Shown piece after piece: positions 1-8,108 of a DNA stretch of 23,602 bases. The DNA comes from a virus. The first letter of the stretch is position 1. Each line of letters begins with the position of its first letter. Location of the stretch: positions 1 to 23,602 of the IMG/VR virus record IMGVR_UViG_3300006789_000162, one strand, 5' to 3'. A program made the position numbers and the translations under genes. The notes below the pieces were generated by a model. That model searched no databases. It saw nothing but the letters and a program-made list of their open reading frames with translations, and was not told the origin of the DNA.

Positions 1-1
1 C

Positions 2-316
2 TATGGTAAGAATGTGGTCTTTGTTGTACCAGGTCTTGCTTCTTATGACCCTGATGATGGTTCTGTCGTTGAGTCTGGTGTGAAAAAGTACACCGTGAAG
101 TCTACTCCACCTGCTAACTACAGTTCCGACATGATTGATGGTGATATTATAGAGAGCAATGATTGTTCTATATCTATATCTTCCTCTGGTCTGCTGTTTA
201 CTCCTGCAAATGGTCTTGAAGTCACTTTCGATAATCAAAGTTGGCGTGTTATGAATGTGATAACTGGGTACACTGGTGATGAAATTGGTATATATGAAAT
301 GCAACTGAGGCGATAA
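2..316 (+). CDS. Head-tail joining / neck protein, 5'-truncated by the window edge
   Basis: The reading frame is open from position 2 and has no convincing start: a GTG at position 14 exists, but codons before it are in frame, so the gene probably begins outside the window. The visible 104 or so residues are beta-rich. They include KYTVKSTPP, a central DMIDGDIIESND segment and a C-terminal FDNQSWRVMNV...YEMQLRR stretch. This pattern (a substrate-like 'D-G' turn followed by a short barrel ending in Y-E-(M/L)-Q) resembles small siphovirus neck or head-completion proteins that sit between the portal and the tail terminator. It lies directly upstream of an HK97 gp10-like gene and overlaps it by one base (TAATG), which supports a joining role. 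The exact family was not identified; the role is inferred mostly from position. Confidence 0.55.
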   Translation, partial: YGKNVVFVVPGLASYDPDDGSVVESGVKKYTVKSTPPANYSSDMIDGDIIESNDCSISISSSGLLFTPANGLEVTFDNQSWRVMNVITGYTGDEIGIYEMQLRR

Positions 317-744
317 TGATAGGAAGTAACAGTAAGATATTTGCAACAGCAGTTATTAACTTAGGGGCGGCTCTTCCTGCGCAACAACTTTCTTACGCCA
401 TAAAGAAAATTAGCCTAGAGGCTTTAGAGGGTCTTGTTGATATGACTCCTGTTGATACTGGTCGTGCTAAAGGTAACTGGAATGTTACTACCGCAGGTCG
501 TTCAATGGCAAAAGCAACAGATTCAAGAATGGATAAAAAAGGTGCTAACTCTATTGAAAGAGGGACGGCAAAAATACTAAAAGCCACGGCAGATAATAAA
601 ACCCCAAAAGCAGTATATATAACAAACAATGTGGATTACATCGAAGACCTTGAAAATGGCAACAGCCGCCAACACGGGAGACAAGGAATGTTAAGGGTAA
701 CTGTGAACAGATTAACTTTAAAGCATAGTGTGACCGCAACATGA
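316..744 (+). CDS. HK97 gp10-like head-tail joining protein
   Basis: A 142-aa protein with the hallmark TPVDTGRAKGNW at residues 44-55. This is the signature of the HK97 gp10-like family of neck/tail completion proteins, in which it follows an N-terminal helix, as it does here (residues 8-40). These proteins form part of the connector between capsid and tail. Residues 95-125 (KTPKAVYITNNVDYIEDLENG) fit the 'N-N-x-x-Y-x-x-x-L-E-x-G' element typical of the family. The ATG overlaps the preceding stop by one base, and the end overlaps the next gene through ATGA, so translational coupling is likely. Family assignment is confident; whether it acts as head closure or tail completion here is inferred. 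Confidence 0.8.
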   Translation: MIGSNSKIFATAVINLGAALPAQQLSYAIKKISLEALEGLVDMTPVDTGRAKGNWNVTTAGRSMAKATDSRMDKKGANSIERGTAKILKATADNKTPKAVYITNNVDYIEDLENGNSRQHGRQGMLRVTVNRLTLKHSVTAT

Positions 745-1169
745 CCGTTCAATCCGCGCAAAAATTACATGATGTAATCAGAAAACGATTCTCCGATGAG
801 TTCGGTGACGAGTACCTTATTGCATACGATAACGCCCCTTTTGACCAACCTGATGACGAGATGTGGATTAGGTGGTCAGTGCTTTCTGGAAACACCATTA
901 AAGCCGATATAGGGGGTAATACGGGCAGATATAGACACAATGGTGTTGCGGTAGCCCAAATTTTCTCTGTACTTGAGAAAGGTACGAGAGATGCTTTAAT
1001 CCTTGCCGATAGGATTGTAGTGAAGTTCCTAGCCACCACAGATAAGACATCTGTGGTGAATAACTCAGTAGTGTTTAGAACCCCGTCAATCACGCATGTT
1101 GGGAGAACTGGCAGTCAGTGGTGGCAAATCAATGTCTCATGTCCGTATTTTGCGGATGAAATCTCCTAA
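741..1169 (+). CDS. Tail terminator-like protein (DUF4128 type)
   Basis: A 142-aa alpha/beta protein. The N-terminal helix (residues 5-20) is followed by NAPFDQPDDEMWIRWSVLSG, then beta strands with GRYRHNGVAVAQIFSVLEKG and a C-terminal strand that ends WWQINVSCPYFADE. The pattern 'N.PF.QP....W.R..V..G....I..G..G..R..G.....IF...G' is typical of DUF4128 tail terminator proteins, which form a hexameric ring capping the tail tube at the head-proximal end. It sits between the gp10-like gene and the tube gene, the usual place for a terminator. The start ATG overlaps the upstream stop (ATGA). Confidence 0.75.
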   Translation: MTVQSAQKLHDVIRKRFSDEFGDEYLIAYDNAPFDQPDDEMWIRWSVLSGNTIKADIGGNTGRYRHNGVAVAQIFSVLEKGTRDALILADRIVVKFLATTDKTSVVNNSVVFRTPSITHVGRTGSQWWQINVSCPYFADEIS

Positions 1170-1187
1170 AAATTAAGGATTAAAATT

Positions 1188-2399
1188 ATGTCTGATACAA
1201 ATAGAGTAACAATACTATACGGAAAAGAGAGTGCCTACGGTACTTCCCCCGTTGCATCTGGTGGCTATTCCACAATGCGTATAACTGGCGAGTCCATGCA
1301 CCAAGAAACCTCAACTATCACCTCTGCTGAAATTAGAGCCGACCGTCAGATTGCTGATGTTGTCCGTTCAAATCTCAGTGTTGCAGGTGATACTGGCTTT
1401 GAACTGTCTTACAGTTTCGCAGAACTTATGCTTGCGGCTGTAATGTCTGACCAAGCGGCAGAAACCTTTACAGAAGCAGTTACCTTTCCATCCCTGGGAA
1501 CACTCGAAGTAACACAATCAACCGCTACATTCACCCAAGGGGGTGATAGTCCGAACTTTGATGAAATGTCGCCAGGACAATGGATTAAGACAGCAGGATT
1601 CACTGATGATGCAAGTAATGGCTACTTCAAAATCAAAACCATTGATTCTAACGAGATGGTTGTTTATGGTACTATTGGTGCAGACGAGACGGCTAGTGCT
1701 ACCCCCACAATGGTACAGGGTGGTCAAGTCAAAAACGGCGCAAAGCAACGCTCATACACAATACAAAGAGTACATGAAGACATTGATACAGCAACATCAG
1801 GTCGTTCAGCAGCATACAGTGGTTGTATGATTGATGGTATGACTTTAAGTGCTACAACAGAAGCAGTTGTAACAGGGTCGTTTTCTTGGATTGGTGCAAA
1901 GGGTGAATCAAATGATACAGAACTTGGCTCTGACCATGTTGATGCAACCAATGAAGATGTTATGAACTCAATTGAGGATGTTGACGGTGTAATGGAAGGT
2001 ACAACTTACGCTTCTAAAAATATCACAGCGTTTACAATGTCTCTTTCCAATAACCTACGACCTCGATTAGAAATAGGTACATTGGGTGCTGTGGCAATTG
2101 GTACAGGTACTTGCAATGTAAGCGGTACATTCCAACGCTACTACAGCGATGCGACAATGATTGACAAGTATTTGAATTTTAATGACTCTGCATTAGCGAT
2201 TGTTTTTGACGATGTAGATGGAAATGCTTATTGCCTTGACTTCCCTAAGATTGTTTACACATCTGCGCAGCGTGTTGCGGGTGGACAAAATCAAGACCTT
2301 ATCGCTGATATGTCTTGGGAAGCAATTAGAAGTGACATTCAGTATGATTCAGCAGATGAAGATTGCACAATTCGTATCACTAAATGGACAGGTGCTTAA
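1188..2399 (+). CDS. Major tail tube protein
   Basis: A 403-aa protein resembling the siphovirus tail tube family often annotated 'phage tail tube protein'. Visible features are the N-terminal YGKESAYGTSP, the stretch ETSTITSAEIRADRQIADV (residues 38-56) followed by a glycine-containing strand, an inner domain with GQWIKTAGFTDDASNGYFKI (about residues 130-150), and a second tube-like half with AVVTGSFSWIGAKG and TAFTMSLSNNL. The GF-x-(D/N)-x-x-(S/N)-NG motif is typical of the family and not a foreign insertion. The product should polymerise around the tape measure to build the tube. The gene has a moderate Shine-Dalgarno (AAGGATT) about 8 bases before ATG and lies 18 bases downstream of the terminator gene. 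It is followed by the chaperone genes, the standard order. Confidence 0.85.
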   Translation: MSDTNRVTILYGKESAYGTSPVASGGYSTMRITGESMHQETSTITSAEIRADRQIADVVRSNLSVAGDTGFELSYSFAELMLAAVMSDQAAETFTEAVTFPSLGTLEVTQSTATFTQGGDSPNFDEMSPGQWIKTAGFTDDASNGYFKIKTIDSNEMVVYGTIGADETASATPTMVQGGQVKNGAKQRSYTIQRVHEDIDTATSGRSAAYSGCMIDGMTLSATTEAVVTGSFSWIGAKGESNDTELGSDHVDATNEDVMNSIEDVDGVMEGTTYASKNITAFTMSLSNNLRPRLEIGTLGAVAIGTGTCNVSGTFQRYYSDATMIDKYLNFNDSALAIVFDDVDGNAYCLDFPKIVYTSAQRVAGGQNQDLIADMSWEAIRSDIQYDSADEDCTIRITKWTGA

Positions 2400-2438
2400 A
2401 GTTAATATAAACTAAGACTCAACCCAAAGGAGATAACT

Positions 2439-2909
2439 ATGGCGTTCAAAATTTCACAACTAAAAACCTCATCAGAGGGTATATGGGTAGACTGCGGTGC
2501 AGACTTGCATCTTAAAGTCGCTCGATTGGGGAATCCTGAATATGAAGAGGCACTAAGAAAAGCAGGAAAGCCTTTTATGAGGCAAATGCGTCTAGGCACA
2601 ATGAAAATAGAAGACATGGAAAAGTTAGCCATGAAATGTGTGGCTGAACATGTTTTGCAAGATTGGAAAGGTCTTGAAGAAGATGATGGCACTGTTATTA
2701 AGTTTTCATCTAAAAAAGCCCTTGAGATATTCAGAGAGTACCCCGAATTTTATTCTATCGTTAAAGATGTTTCTGGAGAAGCAGAACTTTTTAGAAGTGA
2801 TGAAATGGAAGAAGCATCGGGAAACTCAGAGGCTACTTGCGATTCCAACTCGAATGGGGAAAGCACGAAAAGCACCTCCTCAGACAACAAGAAGCGGGAC
2901 AGCAAGTAG
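2439..2909 (+). CDS. Tail assembly chaperone, zero-frame product (gpG-like)
   Basis: A 156-aa, soluble, charged protein lying between tail tube and tape measure genes. This is the position of lambda gpG and its many unrelated-by-sequence counterparts, which hold the tape measure during tube assembly. A strong Shine-Dalgarno (AAAGGAG, 2426-2432) precedes the ATG. Residues 1-125 look folded; the last 30 or so residues, beyond the predicted slip site, are Ser/Thr/Asn/Lys-rich and look like non-functional tail sequence. This is as expected when most of the function comes from the part shared with a frameshifted product. There is no recognised domain name beyond position and gene pair architecture. 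The -1 frame overlaps the 3' part (2804-2909). Confidence 0.75.
   Translation: MAFKISQLKTSSEGIWVDCGADLHLKVARLGNPEYEEALRKAGKPFMRQMRLGTMKIEDMEKLAMKCVAEHVLQDWKGLEEDDGTVIKFSSKKALEIFREYPEFYSIVKDVSGEAELFRSDEMEEASGNSEATCDSNSNGESTKSTSSDNKKRDSK
2819..2825 (+). promoter_or_regulatory. Predicted -1 programmed ribosomal frameshift site (G GGA AAC)
   Basis: Read in the frame of the upstream chaperone gene, this heptamer is G|GGA|AAC, an exact X XXY YYZ slippery sequence. It is very close to the G GGA AAG used between lambda G and T. It falls inside the 106-base overlap in which the -1 frame is open (a TGA in the -1 frame at 2801-2803 bounds it on the left, and the zero-frame TAG at 2907-2909 on the right). 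Slippage would give 129 zero-frame residues followed by 126 residues from the -1 frame, about 255 aa in all. I see no strong hairpin or pseudoknot just downstream, so the efficiency is unknown. Confidence 0.8.
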
Positions 2910-3205
2910 CGGCGTTAGATAATGCACCAGAGTTATACGAATGGTTAATATGTTATTGGAAGGCATTTAGTGATTTAAGTTCAACAAGAAATATGTCGCA
3001 AGTAGGCGCATCAGCGATACTTATTTCAGAGATAGGTTCATGGCTAGATTTTAATGGTATTTATGAACACGAAAGTAGGTCAGATTATATGTATTACATT
3101 CGCCAACTAGATTCTGAGTTCTTGAACTATACCTCAGAAAAATTAAGCCAACAACACGAGAAAAGCAAAAAGGACATTAGTGCCGCCAAGGCAAAGCGAA
3201 GATAA
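2825..3205 (+). CDS. Tail assembly chaperone, -1 frame extension (gpT-like), made as a G-T fusion
   Basis: This -1 frame has no ATG start near its beginning (only a TTG at 2837) and no ribosome binding site of its own, so I read it as the frameshifted extension of the gene at 2439. From the slip site it encodes 126 residues. They include an ELYEWLICYWKAFSDLSSTR segment, the 'E-L...Y..AF..L...R' pattern commonly seen in T-type extensions, and a basic C-terminus rich in Lys and Arg. In lambda, the T part binds the tail tube protein while G coats the tape measure; the same division of labour is inferred here. It ends three bases before the tape measure start codon. Confidence 0.75.
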   Translation, partial: LRGYLRFQLEWGKHEKHLLRQQEAGQQVAALDNAPELYEWLICYWKAFSDLSSTRNMSQVGASAILISEIGSWLDFNGIYEHESRSDYMYYIRQLDSEFLNYTSEKLSQQHEKSKKDISAAKAKRR

Positions 3206-3208
3206 CTT

Positions 3209-6200
3209 ATGACTATTGGGCAAACACTAATGTTAAAAATCAACGCAGCGGCTGCTGCTGTTGGTGCAAAACAATTTCAGGGTGCTGCGGGTACAGTAAG
3301 TGCTTCTGCATTAGCGGCAGGTAAAAGTGTTAATACACTTGGTTTAAACCTCCGTATGCTTGCGGGGGGTTTTCTTGGTCTATATGTTATCCGTGATATT
3401 ACCAAAACGATGGTTGATTTTGAAAGAACCATGCGAACAGTTAAAATTGTCACTCGTGCCAATACAGAGGACATGAAGCGAATGACAACAATTGCCCGTG
3501 AACTCGGAGCAACCACTAGATTTACAGCAACAGAAGCGGGTGAAGGCATGACCTTCCTTGCAAGGGCGGGTTTTGAAGCCGCAGATGTTATGGAAATGAT
3601 TCCCCACACTTTGAACCTTGCTACTGCCGCTGTTATTGACTTGGGTGCAGCGAGTGATATGGTTGCGAATACCATCCATCAATTTGGACTCAAGGCTTGG
3701 GAAACAGAACGAGTAGTAGATTCTCTTATGAATACTGCGAACAATGCGAACACCGATGTATTCCAACTTGGTAATGCGATGCAGTATGCGGGTACTTTCG
3801 CAGGGGCGTTGGGCATTACTCTTGAGGAGACAAATGCAGCCTTGGGTATTATGGCTAACTCAGGCATTAAATCCTCTATGGCAGGTACATCGTTGCGTGG
3901 TGTTTTTGCGGCGTTAATTAAACCAACAGACAAAGCAATGAGGGCTATAGATGCGTTGGGCTTAAAGGCGGATGATGTCAACCCATCAATTAGGACACTA
4001 GAACAAGTATTCCATTCCCTCAGTGAAGCAGGTAAAAAACTAGGCGACACAACAGACTTTGCAGCGTTGATGCTACAAATTTTTGCTCGTAGACCTGTTC
4101 CTGGTGCATTGGCACTGGCTAAACTAAATGAGGAAATAGGAAAGTCAGTTGCGTTACAAAAAAATTTAAGGGGAGAAACAGCAAGAGCAGCGAAGGAAAT
4201 GGATGACACTTTGTTCGGTTCATTTAAGGCACTTCGTTCTGCTGTACAAGAGTTGTGGTTGTCGGCAGGTGATGGTGGTCTACTGGGTACAATGAGGGTT
4301 CTTTCGGATGTATTGGTTAGCACAACACGAATCCTTGGAGGTATGGAAAGAAAAGTAGATAAATATAAGGACGCAGCAAAGGCTCTATCAATTGTAATAA
4401 AGATTCTTGTTGTTCGTCTTGGTGCGCTAATGATTCTCAAAGTGTTACACGGTCTGTTTCTTCTGGTGGGAGGTGCGGTTCTTTTACTCACGGGTAGATT
4501 AAAACAATTACAGGTGGCTTCGGCTGCAAATTGGATAACAGCCTTGGCAACTGCGGTTGCTTTAGTCGCAGTTGCGTATCAGGAATGGGCGAACCACGCA
4601 AAATCCGTTGCGGAGATGCAAGAACGAATACAAGATAGAACTGAGAGGGTGAGTGACTTAAACGCTCAAGCAATTATAGCCAAAGGAAAAGTTGAATCTA
4701 TTCGGATATTAGCACAAGCGTACAACGTATTGAAAGAAAGTGTACAGGATGCAAACAATGAATTAGTCAAAGAGGAAGCCGAAAGTACAGTAGGAAAAAC
4801 TTACCAACAGATTATGGGTTTGAGTGGCGGGAACACATCATTGTTTAACTTTAAACTACCTACTTGGGAGGGGGCGTTGTTTGGTGGTAAAGGTATCGAG
4901 TTTCCAAAAGGACCGAAGACAGAAGAATTTAAATCCCTTCAGGGAGCAGTCAAAGATGCTCAGGGTGGGTTGAATGAGTTCATTGGAGTGTGGCAGGAAC
5001 TATCAACTAAGTCCGAGGAAACATGGGAATCTTTAACAAAAGATGTAACAGACTATACTGGTCTTACGCAAGAGCAGTTGAAAGAGATTGTTGTAGCGGG
5101 TACAGAGTTACAAGCCTTGTTTGCCATATTAGAAGAGAAAAGTGTTAAAGAGGCTATGAAGGGTGTTACCTTGGCGGGGGGTGGGTCGATGATTAACCCC
5201 AACAACTTAGCAGAGTTGGAAGCACTAACAGAGACTCTCATAATGATAAAGAGACTAATAGAGAACATGGGTGGAGATGGGTTCACTGCCTTGGAAATAG
5301 AGGGTCAAGAAGAAGTGATGGAACTAGGAGATAAATACACCCACCTACTGCACACAATCAATATGACAAAAGAGGGGTTAGCCAAATATAACAGAGAACA
5401 AGAACTAGCCACTGCACTAAAAAAAGCAGACGGCGCAGTAACATCCGATGAAGTGAAACGCCTAAAGGATTTGGCGGCGGATTATGAAAATGCGGTGCAG
5501 TTGCAATCATGGCTCAATGATTTGGTGAAAACAAGTATTAAAGCGGGGAAAGAAAAAGCCAAAATAGCAAAAGAAGCGCAAGATTTGAGGGACTTAGAAA
5601 AGACATCTATGAAGCAGTTGGCATCAGATATGAAGTTCAACAATGAGTTATTGAAATTGGAGAAGGAAGGAAAAGAAGGATGGAATCTTGAAACAGAAAA
5701 AATGATTCTAAAGCGACAGATAGATGCAGCAACAACACACCTAGCCGCAGCAGCCAGACAAAAATTAACAGATGCACTTATGGCGGAACTAGAGGTTAAG
5801 CAACAATTAGAAAAGTATGACCCCGCAGACAAGATTAAGGAACTAAACGAACTAATAAAAGAACAAACTATGCTCAATAAAGACGGGGCTTTAGCCCTAG
5901 AGATGTACCAACTTGAACAAACAGCACTTGCTGAAATGGGTAAAGACGCGTCACAAGAACAAATTGATAAAGTGAAAGAATTGATTGCAGAATTGGGAAG
6001 ATTAAAAAAACAAAATGAGGGTACTAAACAGGAGATGCTTATTACCAATCACCAATTTGCCCAGACAATGACTCAAAGTATTATGTCGGTTGTTAAAGGG
6101 GCGGCTACTTTAGAAGAGGCGTTCACGGGTTTAATTATTAAACTTATGGAAATGATTATTCAAGCAATAATTTTGGACGCGATATGGCAGCGTATGGGTA

Positions 6201-6544
6201 TGGGGGGTGGACTAGGAAAAGGTGGTGTGGGTGTTGCTAGGCAAGGGGCAGTTATGTCTGGTGGTGAAATGCAAAACTTCGCAACAGGTGGTGTAGTCCA
6301 TAGACCAACCATGTTCCCAATGGCTAATGGTGGGGTTGGCTTGATGGGAGAAGCAGGGGCAGAAGCAATTATGCCACTTACTCGTCTGCCTTCGGGAGAT
6401 TTAGGCGTGAAAGCCGAGGGCGGAGGCGGAAAAAATGTTATAGTAAACATGAACATAACCACACAGGATGCCGACTCTTTCAGAAAATCAAAGAAACAGA
6501 TTCAACGAGAGATAGGTAAAGGGCTTAGAAGTACAATAGAGTAA
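3209..6544 (+). CDS. Tail tape measure protein (TP901 type)
   Basis: A 1111-aa protein that sets tail length and is ejected ahead of the DNA. Residues about 65-270 match the TP901 core: FERTMRTVKIVTRA, ARELGATTRFTATEAGEGM, FLARAGF, TANNANTDVFQLGNAM and the SSMAGTSLRGVFAAL block. Two hydrophobic stretches (about 392-427 and 441-457) are candidate membrane-inserting segments. The part from about residue 700 to 990 is rich in Glu, Lys, Gln and Ala and looks like coiled coil (for example KELNELIKEQTML). The C-terminus carries GEAGAEAIMPLTRLPSGDLG, a motif common near the C-terminus of lambda gpH-like tape measures. If the rule of about 1.5 angstrom per residue holds, the tail would be near 165 nm. 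It follows the G/T chaperone genes. Confidence 0.93.
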   Translation: MTIGQTLMLKINAAAAAVGAKQFQGAAGTVSASALAAGKSVNTLGLNLRMLAGGFLGLYVIRDITKTMVDFERTMRTVKIVTRANTEDMKRMTTIARELGATTRFTATEAGEGMTFLARAGFEAADVMEMIPHTLNLATAAVIDLGAASDMVANTIHQFGLKAWETERVVDSLMNTANNANTDVFQLGNAMQYAGTFAGALGITLEETNAALGIMANSGIKSSMAGTSLRGVFAALIKPTDKAMRAIDALGLKADDVNPSIRTLEQVFHSLSEAGKKLGDTTDFAALMLQIFARRPVPGALALAKLNEEIGKSVALQKNLRGETARAAKEMDDTLFGSFKALRSAVQELWLSAGDGGLLGTMRVLSDVLVSTTRILGGMERKVDKYKDAAKALSIVIKILVVRLGALMILKVLHGLFLLVGGAVLLLTGRLKQLQVASAANWITALATAVALVAVAYQEWANHAKSVAEMQERIQDRTERVSDLNAQAIIAKGKVESIRILAQAYNVLKESVQDANNELVKEEAESTVGKTYQQIMGLSGGNTSLFNFKLPTWEGALFGGKGIEFPKGPKTEEFKSLQGAVKDAQGGLNEFIGVWQELSTKSEETWESLTKDVTDYTGLTQEQLKEIVVAGTELQALFAILEEKSVKEAMKGVTLAGGGSMINPNNLAELEALTETLIMIKRLIENMGGDGFTALEIEGQEEVMELGDKYTHLLHTINMTKEGLAKYNREQELATALKKADGAVTSDEVKRLKDLAADYENAVQLQSWLNDLVKTSIKAGKEKAKIAKEAQDLRDLEKTSMKQLASDMKFNNELLKLEKEGKEGWNLETEKMILKRQIDAATTHLAAAARQKLTDALMAELEVKQQLEKYDPADKIKELNELIKEQTMLNKDGALALEMYQLEQTALAEMGKDASQEQIDKVKELIAELGRLKKQNEGTKQEMLITNHQFAQTMTQSIMSVVKGAATLEEAFTGLIIKLMEMIIQAIILDAIWQRMGMGGGLGKGGVGVARQGAVMSGGEMQNFATGGVVHRPTMFPMANGGVGLMGEAGAEAIMPLTRLPSGDLGVKAEGGGGKNVIVNMNITTQDADSFRKSKKQIQREIGKGLRSTIE

Positions 6545-6549
6545 TAATC

Positions 6550-7596
6550 ATGTCATTTTATGAAATACAGTTTCCTGACAACATCTCTTACGGTTCTTCA
6601 GGAGGACCCGGATTCTCAACCACAATTGTGGGTCTTGATACAGGCGCGGAGCAAAGAGTATCAAGGTGGAGTAAGTCGAGAAGAAAATATGATGTCTCCT
6701 ACGGCATAAAAACTTATGCGGATTTGCAGTCAGTTTTAGAATTTTACATGTGTGTCAAAGGTGCTGCGTATGGCTTTAGGTATAAAGATTGGTTAGACTT
6801 TACTACTGCAAACGATGGTCGTTCCACTTGTAGTTATGATGACGTACCACTTAAAACATATCAAGCAGGTGGACTAACAGGTGCGAACTTTACGGCGCAA
6901 CTAAAAAAGCGGTATCAGCAATCACAGATTGCGGGTGGGGATACAACAGTTGTAACAAGGAACATTTTCAAACCTGTTCTAAATACTGTGCGCGTAGGTA
7001 AACAAGAAGATGGAGAAACAAGTGTCACAGAGATGGTTAGCGGGTGGTCAGTATCTATTCAAACAGGGGTGATTACTTTTGATGACTACCCCGATGACGG
7101 GACTACTATTTATGCGGGATGTGAGTTTGATGTTCCTGTTAGATTCACAAAAGGAATGGATGACTTACTATCAATTTCTCTGGATACGTTTGAATATGGT
7201 ACAACTTCGGCAATAGACCTCGTTGAGATACTTGACCACGGAGAACATTATGATGAGTATTTTTATGGGGGTGCAGACACAATATCGTTTGATGCTGATA
7301 TATCAATCGCAGTAACACAAGGAAGGGTGATTGCTCTTGACCCTACAGACAGTGGGCTTAGTGTTACACTTCCTGACCCGTGGGCGATGCCTTCGGGGGG
7401 ACCTTGCTTTTATCTTGCTAATATTTCTGGTACGTCTGTTCAACTTACTGATGCTAGGGACCCTGGTGACCACACTGGGGCATCTAGTCAATTAGATTAT
7501 GCGCTTTCTGGCAACACGACTATAACGATGTGGGTTGTTGAGTATTTGGGAGGCTCTAAAGAGTGGTTTGTCTGGGAAAGTTCTTTACCACAATGA
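6550..7596 (+). CDS. Distal tail protein (DUF2460, RcGTA g12-like) with a C-terminal extra domain
   Basis: A 348-aa protein. Residues 1 to about 228 match DUF2460: an FYEIQFPDNISYGSSGGPGF start, then RWSKSRRKYDVSYGIKT, the short helix ADLQSVLEFY and the GAAYGFRYKDWLDF motif (residues 71-84). DUF2460 proteins are distal tail proteins that form the ring joining the tube to the hub, as g12 does in the Rhodobacter gene transfer agent. Residues about 245-348 form an extra beta-rich domain absent from a minimal DUF2460 protein. Its strand pattern resembles that of the small protein encoded next. The end overlaps that gene through ATGA. Confidence 0.85.
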   Translation: MSFYEIQFPDNISYGSSGGPGFSTTIVGLDTGAEQRVSRWSKSRRKYDVSYGIKTYADLQSVLEFYMCVKGAAYGFRYKDWLDFTTANDGRSTCSYDDVPLKTYQAGGLTGANFTAQLKKRYQQSQIAGGDTTVVTRNIFKPVLNTVRVGKQEDGETSVTEMVSGWSVSIQTGVITFDDYPDDGTTIYAGCEFDVPVRFTKGMDDLLSISLDTFEYGTTSAIDLVEILDHGEHYDEYFYGGADTISFDADISIAVTQGRVIALDPTDSGLSVTLPDPWAMPSGGPCFYLANISGTSVQLTDARDPGDHTGASSQLDYALSGNTTITMWVVEYLGGSKEWFVWESSLPQ

Positions 7597-8099
7597 CTAT
7601 TACTGCTAAAACATTCTATGGGGGTTACAGACAAATATACATTGATGGCGACCAGGTGGTGTTGACAGCACTAAGCAACAGATTTATTAGAATTGTTTCT
7701 GCCGCTTGGGGCGGAAAACTATATCTGCCTCCCGCTAATGTTCTCCCTATCATTCGGGGTGGGGCAATTTTTACGGTGTGGAATGAGGGGTACTACAACA
7801 TAAAAGTAATGGATGCTGAAGACAATGAAGTGGGTTGTATACAAGGCACTTCACAGAGTACTCACGGTACACCTGCTTGTTGGACAAATATACACTTAAT
7901 AGATTCCTCCTCTGCTGCGGGGTCATGGTTAATTCAATGTGGGGAATGTGTGGACGAACCCTCTACAGGCACTACTGACACAGACTTCACCACCACTGGC
8001 GGCGGCGGGTCTTCTGTTGACCCCCCAACTACGACTGAGGAAGGTGATTGCACAGACCAGTGGGGGCATAATCTCCCCGCCCTCGACTGTTTGTGGTAA
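7593..8099 (+). CDS. Small beta-rich tail-associated protein with Thr/Ser/Gly/Pro-rich segment
   Basis: A 168-aa protein of unknown family. I chose ATG 7593, which overlaps the upstream stop as ATGA, over a GTG 30 bases upstream. Residues 18-117 are predicted beta-sandwich, with AAWGGKLYLPPANVLP, GGAIFTVWNEGYYNIKVMD and a GSWLIQC end. The order resembles the C-terminal extra domain of the distal tail protein just upstream (SVTLPDP..., GPCFYLANISGTSVQLTD..., EWFVW), suggesting a shared domain origin. Residues 123-150 are a low-complexity run rich in Thr, Ser, Gly and Pro (STGTTDTDFTTTGGGG, then VDPPTTTEE), flanked by cysteine pairs (C116/C119 and C153/C166). Such runs act as flexible linkers or O-glycosylation targets. 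Its place inside the tail tip cluster suggests a tip accessory or decoration protein; function unproven. Confidence 0.6.
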   Translation: MTITAKTFYGGYRQIYIDGDQVVLTALSNRFIRIVSAAWGGKLYLPPANVLPIIRGGAIFTVWNEGYYNIKVMDAEDNEVGCIQGTSQSTHGTPACWTNIHLIDSSSAAGSWLIQCGECVDEPSTGTTDTDFTTTGGGGSSVDPPTTTEEGDCTDQWGHNLPALDCLW

Positions 8100-8108
8100 G
8101 GTGTTGCT

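Noticed and set aside
2857-2863. Second GGGAAAG heptamer in the chaperone overlap
   Set aside because: It matches the lambda slippery sequence but is out of phase with the zero frame (codons read GGG GAA AGC), so tandem slippage to the -1 frame cannot occur there.
2638-2922. Third-frame open reading frame across the chaperone overlap
   Set aside because: It is in neither the zero frame nor the -1 frame, lacks a Shine-Dalgarno and encodes no recognisable sequence.
3679-4491. Long open frame (270 codons) on the minus strand inside the tape measure gene
   Set aside because: It is antisense to a clear TP901 tape measure, its translation is rich in Ser, Pro and Arg without any motif, and it has no neighbours on its strand. 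It is an effect of the codon use of the real gene.
5482-6048. 188-codon minus-strand open frame antisense to the tape measure coiled-coil part
   Set aside because: The Ser/Phe/Cys-rich translation is what one expects opposite a Glu/Lys-rich coiled coil; no start signals or domain.
7563-7592. GTG start 30 bases upstream for the 168-aa protein
   Set aside because: ATG 7593 overlaps the upstream stop as ATGA, the same coupling used repeatedly in this cluster.
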